The notes under the pieces were generated by a model. It was not told the DNA's origin, did no database searches, and saw only the letters and a list, made by a program, of their open reading frames with translations. Below are positions 36,264-47,300 of a stretch of DNA of 64,000 nucleotides, piece after piece. This DNA is from Fusibacter ferrireducens (GTDB lineage Bacteria > Bacillota > Clostridia > Peptostreptococcales > Acidaminobacteraceae): positions 142,895 through 206,894 of the forward strand of contig NZ_JADKNH010000011.1 of the NCBI RefSeq assembly GCF_015352425.1. Direction: 5' to 3'. Made by a program: the position numbers and the translations under genes. The stretch's first letter is position 1; each line of letters opens with the position of its first letter.

Positions 36264-37652
36264 ATGAATCAAGTAACGATGGAAAAAATAGTATCTCTGT
36301 CAAAGTCGAGAGGTTTTATCTTCCCAGGCTCTGATATATACGGTGGGTTGGCAAACTCGTGGGATTACGGTCCACTAGGTGTGGAACTGAAAAACAACAT
36401 CAAACAGGCATGGTGGAAAAAATTTGTTCAAGGCAACCCACTTAATGTAGGTATCGACAGCGCTATCTTGATGAATCCAGAGGTATGGGTAGCATCAGGG
36501 CACGTTGGCGGTTTCAATGATCCTTTGATGGATTGTAAATCATGTAAAACGAGATTTAGAGCTGACCAAATCATTGAAGCGCATATGGCTGAAAAAGGTG
36601 AGCATGCAGATGCAATAGATGCCTGGGGCAACGAAAAAATGGAAAAATACATTGCAGATGAGGGCATTAAGTGTTCTAACTGTGGTGCGATTAATTTTAC
36701 AAATATTAGACAGTTCAATTTAATGTTCAAAACTTTTCAAGGTGCAGTAGAAGATTCTTCAACTGAAATTTACCTGAGACCAGAAACAGCTCAGGGGATA
36801 TTCGTCAATTTTAAGGCCATTCAAAGAGCCTCTAGAAAGAAGATTCCATTTGGCATTGGTCAAATTGGTAAATCCTTTAGAAATGAAATTACACCAGGTA
36901 ATTTTATCTATAGAATAAGAGAATTCGAGCAGATGGAACTTGAGTTTTTCTGTGAACCGGGCAAAGATTTAGAATGGTTTGCATACTGGAAAGAATTCTG
37001 TATGAACTGGTTGTTGAGACTGGGCTTGTCTGAGGAAAACATAAGGTTTAGAGATCATGAAGCAGAAGAACTCTCGCATTATTCAAATGCAACTACAGAT
37101 ATCGAATTTAGATTTCCTTTTGGATGGGGTGAGCTCTGGGGCATTGCTGACCGTACAGACTTTGATTTAAAAGCACACATGAGTCAATCCAAAGCTGATC
37201 TATCTTATCAAGACCCAACTACAAATGAAAAATACGTGCCATACTGTATAGAACCATCTCTTGGAGCTGATCGTGTGACACTTGCATTTCTAGCAGATGC
37301 CTATAATGAAGAAGCACTTGAAGACGGTACCAGTCGAATTGTCATGAAATTTCACCCAGCATTGGCACCTTTTAAGGCAGCAATTTTCCCACTGTCTAAG
37401 AAATTGAATGACAATGCTCAAGAAGTGTTTAATACACTGGCAGAGCATTTTAATGTCGATTTTGATGATTCAGGTAGTATTGGAAAGCGCTATAGAAGAC
37501 ATGATGAAATCGGAACACCATACTGCATCACTTATGACTTTGAATCTGTTGAAGATCAATGTGTAACGATTCGTCACAGAGATACGATGGAACAAGAGCG
37601 TATTAAAATTGAAGATTTAGTTGCCTATATTGCTAAAGGTCTTAAATTTTAA
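36264..37652 (+). CDS. glyS: Glycyl-tRNA synthetase, single-chain alpha2 type
   Basis: A 462-residue class II aminoacyl-tRNA synthetase that attaches glycine to tRNA(Gly). [23 protein letters not shown] is the N-terminal motif of the eukaryote/archaea-like alpha2 enzyme (shortened here), followed by motif 2 ([21 protein letters not shown]) and motif 3 (GADR). A C-terminal anticodon-binding domain completes it. The single-chain form replaces GlyQ/GlyS alpha2beta2. Expression is under the upstream T-box. Confidence 0.96.
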   Translation: MNQVTMEKIVSLSKSRGFIFPGSDIYGGLANSWDYGPLGVELKNNIKQAWWKKFVQGNPLNVGIDSAILMNPEVWVASGHVGGFNDPLMDCKSCKTRFRADQIIEAHMAEKGEHADAIDAWGNEKMEKYIADEGIKCSNCGAINFTNIRQFNLMFKTFQGAVEDSSTEIYLRPETAQGIFVNFKAIQRASRKKIPFGIGQIGKSFRNEITPGNFIYRIREFEQMELEFFCEPGKDLEWFAYWKEFCMNWLLRLGLSEENIRFRDHEAEELSHYSNATTDIEFRFPFGWGELWGIADRTDFDLKAHMSQSKADLSYQDPTTNEKYVPYCIEPSLGADRVTLAFLADAYNEEALEDGTSRIVMKFHPALAPFKAAIFPLSKKLNDNAQEVFNTLAEHFNVDFDDSGSIGKRYRRHDEIGTPYCITYDFESVEDQCVTIRHRDTMEQERIKIEDLVAYIAKGLKF

Positions 37653-37761
37653 GGAATCCATTAAAACCTTATTTTAGTGAAAAATTCAAAAGTGTTGTGG
37701 CTTTAAAAAATATCAATAAAATCAGGATAAATGGATATATATTAAGCAAACGGAGGTGCCT

Positions 37762-38580
37762 ATGGACAATAGATATCATATCTTCATCGTATCCGATTCA
37801 CTAGGTGAAACGGCAACACATGTTGCTAAAGCAGCTATGAATCAATTTTTAAATAAAGATTACATTGTAAAAAAATACAATTATGTTCGTGATGAAAACG
37901 CTGTGGAAGAAATTGTTATGGAGGCATCGAGACATAAATCTGTGGTGCTTTTCACAACTGTACTGGATGAAATGAGGATTAAACTCATCTCCTCTTGTGA
38001 ACAGCACAATGTAACCTATCATGATATTCTTTCACCAGTACTAAATCAATTTGCAGAGTTCTTTGCTGATAAACCTGTGGGTAAGCCTGGAACCATGTAT
38101 AAACTGGATGACGATTATTTTGAAAGAGTTGCAGCTATTGAATTCGCTGTAAAATATGACGATGGCAAGGACTTGAGAGGCTTAAAATATGCTGATGTTG
38201 TATTACTTGGCATATCGAGAACTTCTAAGACACCGCTGAGCATGTATTTATCGCATAAGAATGTCAAAGTGGCGAACGTGCCGCTTGTGCCTGAGATTCC
38301 AGTTGCTAAGGAAATATTTCAAGTCCCTAAGAACAAGTTGATTGGATTGACGAATTCACCAGATAAGCTCAATGAAATCAGAATGGAAAGACTAAAATCC
38401 CTTGGTCTATCTTCGGATGTGGAATATGCTAACATGGATCGTATTTTGCAAGAACTCGATTATGCTGAAAAAGTATATAAACAATTAGGGTGTCCAATTA
38501 TTAATGTTGCAAATAAGGCTATTGAGGAAACTGCAAGCATTATCCTCGAAATAACTGGTCTTAATATGAAGCTCAAGTAG
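37762..38580 (+). CDS. Pyruvate, phosphate dikinase regulatory protein (DUF299)
   Basis: A 272-residue bifunctional kinase/pyrophosphorylase that inactivates PPDK by ADP-dependent threonine phosphorylation and restores it. The family signatures are IFIVSDSLGETA at the N-terminus and the P-loop-like GISRTSKTPLSMYLS near 155-170. ATG 37762 follows ggagg by 5 bases. The target gene ppdK lies directly downstream, which fixes the role as the PPDK rather than the PEP synthase version. Confidence 0.94.
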   Translation: MDNRYHIFIVSDSLGETATHVAKAAMNQFLNKDYIVKKYNYVRDENAVEEIVMEASRHKSVVLFTTVLDEMRIKLISSCEQHNVTYHDILSPVLNQFAEFFADKPVGKPGTMYKLDDDYFERVAAIEFAVKYDDGKDLRGLKYADVVLLGISRTSKTPLSMYLSHKNVKVANVPLVPEIPVAKEIFQVPKNKLIGLTNSPDKLNEIRMERLKSLGLSSDVEYANMDRILQELDYAEKVYKQLGCPIINVANKAIEETASIILEITGLNMKLK

Positions 38581-38593
38581 AGGCAGATAATTG

Positions 38594-38619
38594 ACCCATA
38601 GTTTTTCTATGGGTTTTTT
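38594..38619 (+). terminator. Terminator/attenuator before ppdK
   Basis: The stem acccatag/ctatgggt with a T-rich loop is followed by tttttt, 14 bases past the regulatory gene. Confidence 0.8.
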
Positions 38620-38651
38620 ATAAATTTTATCTTTGTGAGGGAAGGTTAAAA

Positions 38652-41279
38652 ATGAAAAAATTTGTTTATGCTTTTGAAGAGGGCTGTAAAGAGCTCAAAT
38701 CACTGCTGGGCGGCAAAGGTGCCAACTTAGCAGAAATGAAAAAAATTGACTTGCCAGTACCTGAGGGATTTACGATTACAACTGAGGCCTGTAATCAGTA
38801 TTATGTCGATGGTAAAAAGATTTCCGATGAAATAATTACTCAAATTGAGGCTAATTTAGTCCTTTTGGAAGAAAAGACACAAAAAAAACTGGGAGACGCC
38901 AATGATCCATTATTGGTATCGGTTAGATCTGGTGCTGTGATTTCCATGCCTGGTATGATGGACACAGTTTTAAACTTAGGTTTAAATGATTTATCCGTTG
39001 AAGGGCTCACTAAGTTAACAGAAAACCGTAGATTTGCAATGGACTGTTACAGACGTTTTATTCAAATGTTCGGTGATGTCGTTTTAGAAATTCCTAAATA
39101 CAAATTTGATAAAGTTTTAGATGGTAAAAAGGAAATCTGTGGTTATGAATCAGATACACAGCTTACGGCTGCGGATCTTGAAGAAATTATCGAAGGTTAC
39201 AAAAAAATTGTTAGCTCAGAGAAGGGTTTTGATTTTCCACAAGAACCTAAAGAACAGTTGATGATGGCAATTGAAGCTGTTTTTGGCTCTTGGAATAACG
39301 AACGTGCTATTGTCTACAGAAACTACAACGAGATTCCACATAATTTAGGCACTGCTGTCAACATTCAATCCATGGTGTTCGGCAATATGGGTATGACATC
39401 CGGCACTGGCGTTGCATTCACACGTAATCCATCTACCGGTGAAAATAAACTCTTTGGTGAGTTCTTGATCAATGCACAAGGTGAGGACGTTGTTGCAGGC
39501 ATCAGAACGCCTCAAAAAATTGATGAATTGAAAGATGCATTACCTGAAGTCTATCAACAATTTGTCGATGTCTCTGCAAAACTTGAAGCACATTATAGAG
39601 ATATGCAAGATATTGAGTTTACCGTTGAACGTGGTTCTTTATACATGTTGCAGACGAGAACTGGTAAAAGGACAGCTTATGCCGCTGTGAAAGTTGCAGT
39701 AGACATGGTAGACGAAGGTGTTATTGATAAGAAAGAAGCACTTATGAGAATTGCACCTTCACAACTTGATCAGTTACTTCACCCTACATTTGAACCTGCT
39801 GCACTTGAATCTGCACACCTTTTAGCTAAGGGATTACCCGCTTCACCAGGTGCAGCAAGTGGAAAAGTATATTTCCACTCAGCTGACGTGGTTAAGGCTA
39901 GGGAACAGAAAGTTAAGAGCATCTTAGTGAGAACAGAAACTTCACCTGAGGACATTGAGGGTATGGTAAAAGCAGAAGGTATCCTAACTTCAAGGGGCGG
40001 CATGACATCACATGCAGCGGTTGTTGCCAGAGGTATGGGCAAATGTTGCGTTGCAGGTTGTGGTGAAGTGAAAGTAGACGAGGAAAATCGTATTTTCAGA
40101 ATTGGAGATCAAATCTTCAAAGAAGGGGATTACATTTCACTTGATGGTAACACTGGAAAAGTCTATTCAGGAGAAATTAAAACAGTTGAAGTTGGCTTGA
40201 CAGGAGATTTTGCTAAAGTACTGGCGTGGGCAGACGAATTTAGAACATTGGGCATTCGAACCAATGCGGATAATCCTCTAGACTCTGAGACCGCAGTTAA
40301 ATTTGGAGCTGAAGGCATTGGCCTTTGCCGTACAGAGCACATGTTCTTTAGTGATGATCGAATTCTAAATGTAAGAGAGATGATTGTTGCATCTAATAAA
40401 GTGGATCGTGTAAAAGCACTTGATAAACTCTTGCCATATCAAAAAGAAGATTTTATTGGCATTTTCAAGGCAATGGGATCAAGACCTGTAAACATCAGAC
40501 TCTTAGATCCACCATTACATGAATTCTTACCACATAAAGATGAAGAAATCAGTGCACTTGCTACAGATTTAGGTGTGGATTTTGAGGTGCTTAAATCCAA
40601 AGTGGAAAGTTTAAGTGAATTCAACCCAATGCTTGGCCATAGAGGATGCCGTTTGGCAATCACATATCCTGAAATTTATGAAATGCAAGTCAGAGCGATC
40701 ATAGAAGCTGCTGTGTATTGTAAAGAAGAACTTAAAATAGAAGTGCATCCAGAAATTATGATCCCACTGGTTGGACATCTTAAGGAATTTACAATTCTCA
40801 AGAAACTCGTTATAGATACAGCAACAGAGACACTTAAAACGTTAAATGCTGAAGTGGTCTATAAAGTGGGCACTATGATTGAAGTCCCTAGAGCAGCTTT
40901 AATCGCAGATGAAATTGCCAAGGAAGCTGAATTCTTCTCATTTGGAACCAACGATTTAACTCAAATGACGCTTGGTTTCTCTCGTGATGACTCTGGAAAA
41001 TTTCTTGACGAATACGTGAAAAAAGAGGTATTTGATAAAGATCCATTTGAATCCATCGATCAAAATGGTGTGGGGAAACTCGTTAACATGGCATGTGAGC
41101 TTGGCCGACAATCAAATCCTACCATCAAATTAGGTATTTGCGGTGAGCACGGCGGAGAACCAAAATCTATTGAATTCTGCCATAAAACTGGACTTAACTA
41201 CGTTTCTTGTTCACCTTTTAGAGTGCCAATTGCAAGACTTTCAGCAGCTCAGGCGGCGATTAAAAACAAAGACCAATAG
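38652..41279 (+). CDS. ppdK: Pyruvate, phosphate dikinase
   Basis: An 875-residue enzyme interconverting pyruvate + ATP + Pi and PEP + AMP + PPi, often used with PPi-based glycolysis in anaerobes. It has the N-terminal ATP-grasp domain (GGKGANLAEM), the central phosphohistidine domain with the catalytic His in GGMTSHAAVVARG, and the C-terminal TIM barrel with GICGEHGGEP. Its regulator is encoded just upstream. Length is normal and an intrinsic terminator follows. Confidence 0.97.
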   Translation: MKKFVYAFEEGCKELKSLLGGKGANLAEMKKIDLPVPEGFTITTEACNQYYVDGKKISDEIITQIEANLVLLEEKTQKKLGDANDPLLVSVRSGAVISMPGMMDTVLNLGLNDLSVEGLTKLTENRRFAMDCYRRFIQMFGDVVLEIPKYKFDKVLDGKKEICGYESDTQLTAADLEEIIEGYKKIVSSEKGFDFPQEPKEQLMMAIEAVFGSWNNERAIVYRNYNEIPHNLGTAVNIQSMVFGNMGMTSGTGVAFTRNPSTGENKLFGEFLINAQGEDVVAGIRTPQKIDELKDALPEVYQQFVDVSAKLEAHYRDMQDIEFTVERGSLYMLQTRTGKRTAYAAVKVAVDMVDEGVIDKKEALMRIAPSQLDQLLHPTFEPAALESAHLLAKGLPASPGAASGKVYFHSADVVKAREQKVKSILVRTETSPEDIEGMVKAEGILTSRGGMTSHAAVVARGMGKCCVAGCGEVKVDEENRIFRIGDQIFKEGDYISLDGNTGKVYSGEIKTVEVGLTGDFAKVLAWADEFRTLGIRTNADNPLDSETAVKFGAEGIGLCRTEHMFFSDDRILNVREMIVASNKVDRVKALDKLLPYQKEDFIGIFKAMGSRPVNIRLLDPPLHEFLPHKDEEISALATDLGVDFEVLKSKVESLSEFNPMLGHRGCRLAITYPEIYEMQVRAIIEAAVYCKEELKIEVHPEIMIPLVGHLKEFTILKKLVIDTATETLKTLNAEVVYKVGTMIEVPRAALIADEIAKEAEFFSFGTNDLTQMTLGFSRDDSGKFLDEYVKKEVFDKDPFESIDQNGVGKLVNMACELGRQSNPTIKLGICGEHGGEPKSIEFCHKTGLNYVSCSPFRVPIARLSAAQAAIKNKDQ

Positions 41280-41361
41280 AAATAAGAATTAAAAACAGTT
41301 AGTTAAACCTTCAAAGGCTTTGTATATCAAAGATTTGGTGGATTTAGTATAAAATGAAGTC

Positions 41362-41407
41362 AGGGTGTTATTTCTTAAGGAGTTTAAGAAATAACACCCT
41401 ATTTTTA
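41362..41407 (+). terminator. ppdK terminator
   Basis: A perfect 17-bp stem beginning agggtgttatttctta, loop ggag region, then attttt. It marks the end of the housekeeping block. Confidence 0.92.
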
Positions 41408-41500
41408 TTGTCTTTGCACTTTTGAACTAAGATTTGGGAGAAAAATTACTATTACGATCACTTTTTCTATTTAATTATAGAACAACGATAGAAATATAGT

Positions 41501-41818
41501 GTGGAAATTTTTATATCTTATACTAAAAAGATAACTCTGATGAGAGATGAGCTAGAAAAGGAAGTAAGAGAAATTGATAATACATATAAAGGTAGATCAG
41601 AGTTATCTAAAAGTTTGGCTAAAATGCCGTATGAAAGTTCTTTATACGGATTGAAAAATAAATATGGAAAAGGCTTAGAAGTTAAATCCCATGGAGAAAG
41701 TTTCTTAGAGTTATTTAACTCAAGATTTGTACCAGACGGATTATATATATTAGATGAACCTGAGACACCTTTATCACCTATGAAGCAGCTTGCTTTTATA
41801 TTGGAATGTCAACACTAA
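41501..41818 (+). pseudogene. AAA/ABC-type ATPase fragment cut by IS3
   Basis: About 100 residues remain of a predicted AAA family ATPase. SHGESFLELFNSRF and the Walker B region LYILDEPETPLSP are recognisable. The N-terminal part with Walker A is missing, and the frame runs into the left end of the IS3 element, giving a short false tail (ECQH). The GTG start is only the first possible codon. The matching C-terminal part is not found beyond the right end of the element, so the locus was deleted or rearranged as well as interrupted. Confidence 0.75.
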
Positions 41819-41819
41819 A

Positions 41820-42623
41820 TTAGACAACTTTTTTAAAGTGTAAATATTTGTAATCTATCGGTGACCGATAACCTAATGATGAGTGTAAGCGATGATTGTT
41901 GTACCAGTTTACATAATCGAACAATTCTAACTTTAAGTGTTCAATCGACTCAAATGTTTCTTGATATACAAACTCCTTTTTAACTGTCTTGAAGGTTGCT
42001 TCAGCTACTGCATTATCATAAGGACAGCCTTTTTTACTTAAAGAACGTTCAATTGAAAATGTATCTAGTAATCCATCAATTGCGTTATTTTTAAACTCAT
42101 TGCCTCTATCTGTATGAAAAATTTTGACCTTAGATAAATTGTGTTTGATAGATGAAAACGCTTCATATACAAGTCTTGCATCTTTACGAGCACCTGCACT
42201 ATAACCCACGATTTCTCGGTTATGCAAATCAAGCATCAAACAAATATAGTGCCACTTATCATTTACTCTAACATAGGTTAAGTCACTTACAACAACGTCT
42301 AAAAATTCTCTATTATCAAAGTTTCGATCAACTAGATTTGTGATTTTAGCCTCATTACAAGTATCTTTATGAACTCTATATTTGGCAACTGTATAGCTTG
42401 ATACTAAGCCATTTTCACGCATAATACGACCAATACGACGCCTGGAAAGTATAATACCTTCTTTTTCTTCCAAATACTTTTTTAAACGTCTGGTGCCATA
42501 AGCGCGGCGATTTTCTTTAAAAGCTTTTATAACCGCTTTTGAATAGTCATCGTCTGAACTTGAATCTTCTAATTTTGATTCATAATAGTATGAACTTCTA
42601 GGCATATTTAGGACGTCACACAT
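41820..42623 (-). CDS. IS150-type transposase OrfB (DDE integrase core)
   Basis: 267 residues from the first Met; in the intact element this frame would begin about 25 codons earlier and be entered by -1 frameshifting from orfA. It shows an HTH_21 region (EENRRAYGTRRLKKYLEE-like, from KENRRAYG), then the rve catalytic core with Asp in VVSDLTYV, Asp in FHTDRGNEF and Glu in DNAVAEATFK. The ending HSSLGYRSPIDY is typical of IS3 elements. OrfB itself looks intact, but with orfA broken the element is probably not self-mobile. Confidence 0.92.
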   Translation of the reverse strand: MCDVLNMPRSSYYYESKLEDSSSDDDYSKAVIKAFKENRRAYGTRRLKKYLEEKEGIILSRRRIGRIMRENGLVSSYTVAKYRVHKDTCNEAKITNLVDRNFDNREFLDVVVSDLTYVRVNDKWHYICLMLDLHNREIVGYSAGARKDARLVYEAFSSIKHNLSKVKIFHTDRGNEFKNNAIDGLLDTFSIERSLSKKGCPYDNAVAEATFKTVKKEFVYQETFESIEHLKLELFDYVNWYNNHRLHSSLGYRSPIDYKYLHFKKVV

Positions 42624-42664
42624 TGCTGATACAGAGTATTTATCACTGTTTGCTTTAATGATGG

Positions 42665-42989
42665 CTACTTTCGTCCCATGATCAGCGCTGCTTGCTTTAT
42701 GCGATAGATTACAAGTAAACCTATCTTAATGAAATATCATTTTCCATTTCTAATTGTTTGTTGTGTTTTCGAAGTTCTATCAGCTCTTTTTGTTCATCTG
42801 TGAGGTTATCTTTTGTTTTGAATGAGCCTGTATCTTTGTGTTATTTTATCCATTTATCAAGGGTTGAAGGGTATAAGTCATATTCTTTACGAATATCTGC
42901 TTTGCTTTTTCCGTTTAAATATAATTGTACTATTTGCTCTTTGAATCCTTCAGTGAAATTTCTTCGCTCTCTTTTATTATTAGACATGG
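42665..42989 (-). pseudogene. IS150-type OrfA, disrupted
   Basis: Translated from the minus-strand ATG at 42989: MSNNKRERRNFTEGF, then a helix-turn-helix (SKADIRKEYDLYPSTLDKWIK), an in-frame TAA, and on to [23 protein letters not shown]. After this an extra stretch of about 34 bp shifts the frame before the usual end KQAALIMGRK. The nonsense codon and the insertion both prevent normal OrfA and OrfAB synthesis. Confidence 0.8.
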
Positions 42990-43237
42990 GGAATTCTCCT
43001 TTTTCTTTTGGTTATATTTTATATGACCTTAAGAAATCTGTCTAACTTAGTGTAAACCTATCCATCTTGATAAAGTTAATCAACTCTCCACTGGATTTGA
43101 TATTTTTCATCTATATCCGCTAATTCTTCCTGATAATAGGGCGTACACCGGAAAAGTACTAACTGCTTGTATTGTTAGCCTACAGAGAATTTGTCGTTAT
43201 TGTTGTCCAAAATATTTCAGTAGTAGTGTGGTTTACT

Positions 43238-43489
43238 ATGAAATTACCATATATAAACACATTTCATGAAGTAATCCTTGCCGTAGCACTACACACAAAT
43301 ATGATGTACGAAGAATTTCTAACAGAAATACTCATAAGTTTTTAATATTGGAATGAGGTTTTTGGAGATACACTTTTAACAGGTGCCCTTGTTGATCGAT
43401 TGACTCATAAAGCACACATCTTGGATAACTCTCTGGAAAATAGCGTTCGCTTTGGAGAAACAATGGCATGGATGAAAACCAAAGAATAA
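43238..43489 (+). pseudogene. istB (IS21 helper ATPase) remnant with internal deletion
   Basis: The frame starting MKLPYINTFHEVILAVALHT resembles the N-terminus of IstB and stops after about 35 codons. From 43361 another stretch reads FGDTLLTGALVDRLTHKAHIL...MKTKE and then TAA, which resembles the IstB C-terminus. The AAA+ core (Walker A and B, about 180 residues) is missing between them. This is a deletion relic of an IS21 family element; no istA was seen. Confidence 0.7.
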
Positions 43490-43832
43490 GTTGGCCCGTT
43501 TTTCAAACGATTGAGTGGATCATTTTTTAGTTGACAATACCATTTAAAAGGGGGGTGGAGCAATCGTTTCATTAACAGGATTTAAGATAGTGAAATATAG
43601 ATGCTCCAATTTAAGATATGTTAATGTCCTTCTGTGGGAACATGTTGCTGCTAGTACAAGTTATGTACTTTTTGGTGACTATGTAAAAAAGGTGCATGAT
43701 TTATATTAGAAACAAAACAATTTACTGTCAAATTTTACTGAGTCAAATAATTTGACATGGTGAAGTTTTGATGTTATGCTGAATGTATTGTTAGGTACAA
43801 AAATATTTTGAAAAATAGAAGGATGTGAAATA

Positions 43833-44333
43833 TTGTATTCCAAACTTGAAAAAGAACTACAAATTAGAGCATTGCAGGATAGTCTTTCTGTTATTAGAAA
43901 AATTGCTGGCTGGACTATGGAAGATTTAGGTGAAAAAATTGGCGTAACTAAACAGACAATAAGCAATTTAGAAAATCAAAAGACTCAAATGAATCTAACT
44001 CAGTATATTGCAATTCGTGCTGTATTTGACTTCGAGATTCAAAATAACAAATGCAATGAGATCCTTCCAGAAATAATTGCTTTGCTCTTGGACAAAAAAC
44101 ATGAGTATTCAGAAGTAGATCAGAAAAAAATTGATGAAGCAACTAAAACTATTTCAGCTGCAGCTGCGGGTGGAATAAATGGAGCGGCTTTGACATCACT
44201 TAGCGGTAGTTTACTAAGTTCTATTGTAGCTGGAGCTGCAATTGGGGCACCAATAGGACCAGTAGGTATGGCACTGGGATCAATATGGTTATCGAAAATT
44301 TTAAACTCTAAAAATGGAAAGGATAAAAAATAA
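43833..44333 (+). CDS. XRE-type HTH protein with glycine-zipper hydrophobic segment
   Basis: A 166-residue protein. Residues about 12-65 form a Cro/cI helix-turn-helix (WTMEDLGEKIGVTKQTISNLENQKT). After a charged linker, residues about 105-155 are a long small-residue hydrophobic run (AAAAGGINGAALTSL, IVAGAAIGAPIGPVGMALGS), like a membrane-inserting glycine zipper. A DNA-binding head on a putative membrane tail is uncommon. The start is TTG after ggatg. It lies 33 bases before the double DUF445 gene on the same strand, so the two may form an operon. Confidence 0.75.
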   Translation: MYSKLEKELQIRALQDSLSVIRKIAGWTMEDLGEKIGVTKQTISNLENQKTQMNLTQYIAIRAVFDFEIQNNKCNEILPEIIALLLDKKHEYSEVDQKKIDEATKTISAAAAGGINGAALTSLSGSLLSSIVAGAAIGAPIGPVGMALGSIWLSKILNSKNGKDKK

Positions 44334-44366
44334 ATAAGACAAATTTTACTAATTGGGAGAACGCAA

Positions 44367-47300
44367 ATGAACGAAGCACTTAATATTATAATACAAGCTG
44401 TATCAGGGGCTTTTACAGGTTATATTACCAATACATATGCCATTAATATGTTGTTCAAGGAATATACGTCGCTCAAAATTGGGGGTGTCATCAAAAAGAC
44501 TAAAAGTGAATTTATTGAAAATGTAAGTGCGTTGGTCGAAAGAGATATTATTAATCATGAAACTCTTCAGTCAGAACTTTCAAAAGATGCATTTAAGGAT
44601 AGCCTTGAAAAACTGATCAATGATTTCCTAAAGGTATCTCTCTATGATCAATTGGGCGAGCTTACATATGGTGCCTTTGAGGGCTTTGAGCCGACTTATA
44701 ATAACACCAAGCGATTTATAGAACTTCAGCTGAAAAAAAATGCGCGCAAAGCTATAGATACCGTTTGTGAAGAGGTCAGTGTAGATGCTCTTTTATCAGA
44801 GGAACAAATTGAAATTTTACTTGAAGTCATAATTGACGAATTACTTGTCATCACTGAAAAAAACGATTTCATTGCCGATTTTGTAGATGATTTATTAAGT
44901 GAACACGGTCACTTAAAAGCCGAGGACCTTATCGGTAAAACCGTACTTGATACAGTGGAAGCGAATATCAACAGCCAGCTGGATGTAGGAATAAAGCACA
45001 TTAAATGTGAGGAATATGATACTCTTGAGATGTTGATTACGTCATTACTGGATACCATAGACTATCAAAAAATTATCTGCGATTTTCAAACTTCGTTATT
45101 TTCTAAACAGATTTCGCAAATTATTTCATCTGATAATCAAGTGACATTAACAGACGCTTTTAAAGAAAATGTCATCGGTTTTTTAAAATCAGATGAAGGG
45201 AAAAAGTTATTTGAAAGTCTTGTAAGCGTATTTATCAAACTAGGTAAAAATATTGATAAGACACTACTGGATCTTATTTCCCCTGAATTTCGGCCGAGCG
45301 TTAAGGCCTATCTCAAAAAGAATCTCCCTACATTTATCAAACAAATTTCTGGATGGATCAAGGAGCATGCATCAGAAATTGAATCACTAATTCAGGATGC
45401 AGTCAATGAAACCATTGATTCAACAGGAGGTCCTAAAGGTGTTGTTCTTAAAATCATCAAAAAAGTTTTTCTATCTGATATTGCTAGTAAAAATGAAGTG
45501 GCGAACTTAATTGTATCCTATTTGCAGGATGAAATAGACATTGAAGAATTGTCAGAAACCCTTACTCTAAAGGCGATGAATTTCTTCGAAGAAGAGACTG
45601 TTCGGTCGATGATTATTTCGCTTGAAAAAAGCAATATGCTTTCAGAAGCTAAGATTGCCGATTTTATCATAAAGAATATGATCACGAGCATAGATTATAT
45701 TCCGAAAGAATCATTGGAACAGTTCTTTAACAAAAAATTGGATGAACTTGTGAAAATAGATCTCGTAAAAATCTTCGATGAAAATATAAAATCAAAAGCG
45801 GTCACGGGGGTTGTCAATCTCTTGATATCAGGTTCACGAATTGAAGAGATGGCGTCAGTGAAGTTTAAACGTATCTATAGTGATATTAAAAAAACACCTT
45901 TTGATGAATTTTTAAAAGCTGAAAAAATGGATGCTTTTGCATCGATGAGTAAAGAAAAACTGGTTCAAAAAATTACGCAAGAAAAATCAGAAATCATCGC
46001 AGTATTAACGGGGCTTATTAAATCCGCAATTGCCGATGTGAAAATTAACACGCTCCTGCCAAAAGGAGATATAAGAAACATTGAAAACCAACTTAGCACA
46101 AAGGCTTATGATGCTGTAATTAATCAAATAGATGCACGTAAATCTTCTAGCCTTAAAGATGACCTTGATAAGCTCAACAACATCGTACATATTGATGAAC
46201 TGGCTACAGATTTTGTCATCAAGCAGATTAATCGAAACCTTGAAGTATTACTTGAAGGCAATATCAAGCGCATTGTCGGTGAAAACCTTTCGAAACTAAG
46301 CGATGATGAAATTTCCGAAATGGTACACAATTTTATGGGAAAAGAGCTTCAGCCCATTACGATATCAGGGGCATTTCTAGGTCTATTCGCCGGTGTAGCA
46401 CTCGCTTTATTTACAGAAGGGAAGCCGCTTACCAAATTTAGTTTCAATCCATATAGTATTGTGACTTTTGCGGTTGTAGGGCTTTTAACCAATGTACTTG
46501 CGCTTGAACTCATATTTAGACCTTATAAGGAACAGAAGCTGCTCGCTAATATTCCTGGGCTTAATCTATTTTCCCAAGGTTATATCGTTAAAAACAAGGA
46601 AGCTTTTGCAAAGAACATGGCGGGATTTGTCGATGAGGATCTTCTTGATAAAAAAATGATCAATGAAAGCTTTATCTCACATCGCTCAGCTATTAAAGAA
46701 GGGGTGCTTGATAGCATTTCAAAAGACAATTATGAAGTTGCATCTTTCATATTGAACAAACATTCGGTCGAAATATCAGAACAGCTTACTGATTGGCTTG
46801 TCACCTATGTCAAATCAGAAGCGGAAATGCTGTCAAATGAGATTGTAAAGTATACAGAAAATATACGTTTGTCTGAGGCGCCTGTAAGAGAAAAATCAGA
46901 AGCATGGAGCAAATGGCTTATTGCACATATACATGGCTTGAAAATCAATGCTATAAACCAACTTGATAATTTTCTTCAAAGTGATTATGAGATTTTAAGT
47001 CTGTTGGATGATAAGGAAACAGCATCCATAAAGGAGATGATTGTTAAAGAAGTATCAACGGTTCTGGAATCAGTTATCGTATCTGTATGCGAGGGTAGTT
47101 ACATTGAAAAGGCAGTGGCAAGTTATGGTGAACAGTATAAAGCATTTATCGCACAGTCTATGCAGGAGGTCATTGACCGAAACGTTATAAATGATGTCAA
47201 AGGTCATATCAGTGGTAGGATTGAAGATCTGATCACCTCAGATGACGCAAGGGATAAACTCATGCAAATGATCAATGATAAATTCAATCATGAATTTTCG

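Larger units (their letters stand above)
41812..43053 (-). mobile_element. IS3 family (IS150-like) insertion sequence, decayed
   Basis: About 1.24 kb bounded by inverted repeats: left acactaaattagaca at 41812-41826 and right tgtctaacttagtgt at 43039-43053 (one mismatch). It holds orfB with a DDE transposase and an orfA with a nonsense codon and an insertion. The flanks show no convincing 3-4 bp target duplication, so one side has probably been rearranged. It separates an ATPase fragment from istB remnants. Confidence 0.88.

Noticed and set aside
43054..43237. A minus-strand peptide (YQEELADIDEKYQIQW) right of the IS3 element as the missing end of the ATPase
   Set aside because: It is on the opposite strand to the ATPase fragment and too short to assign; left unannotated.
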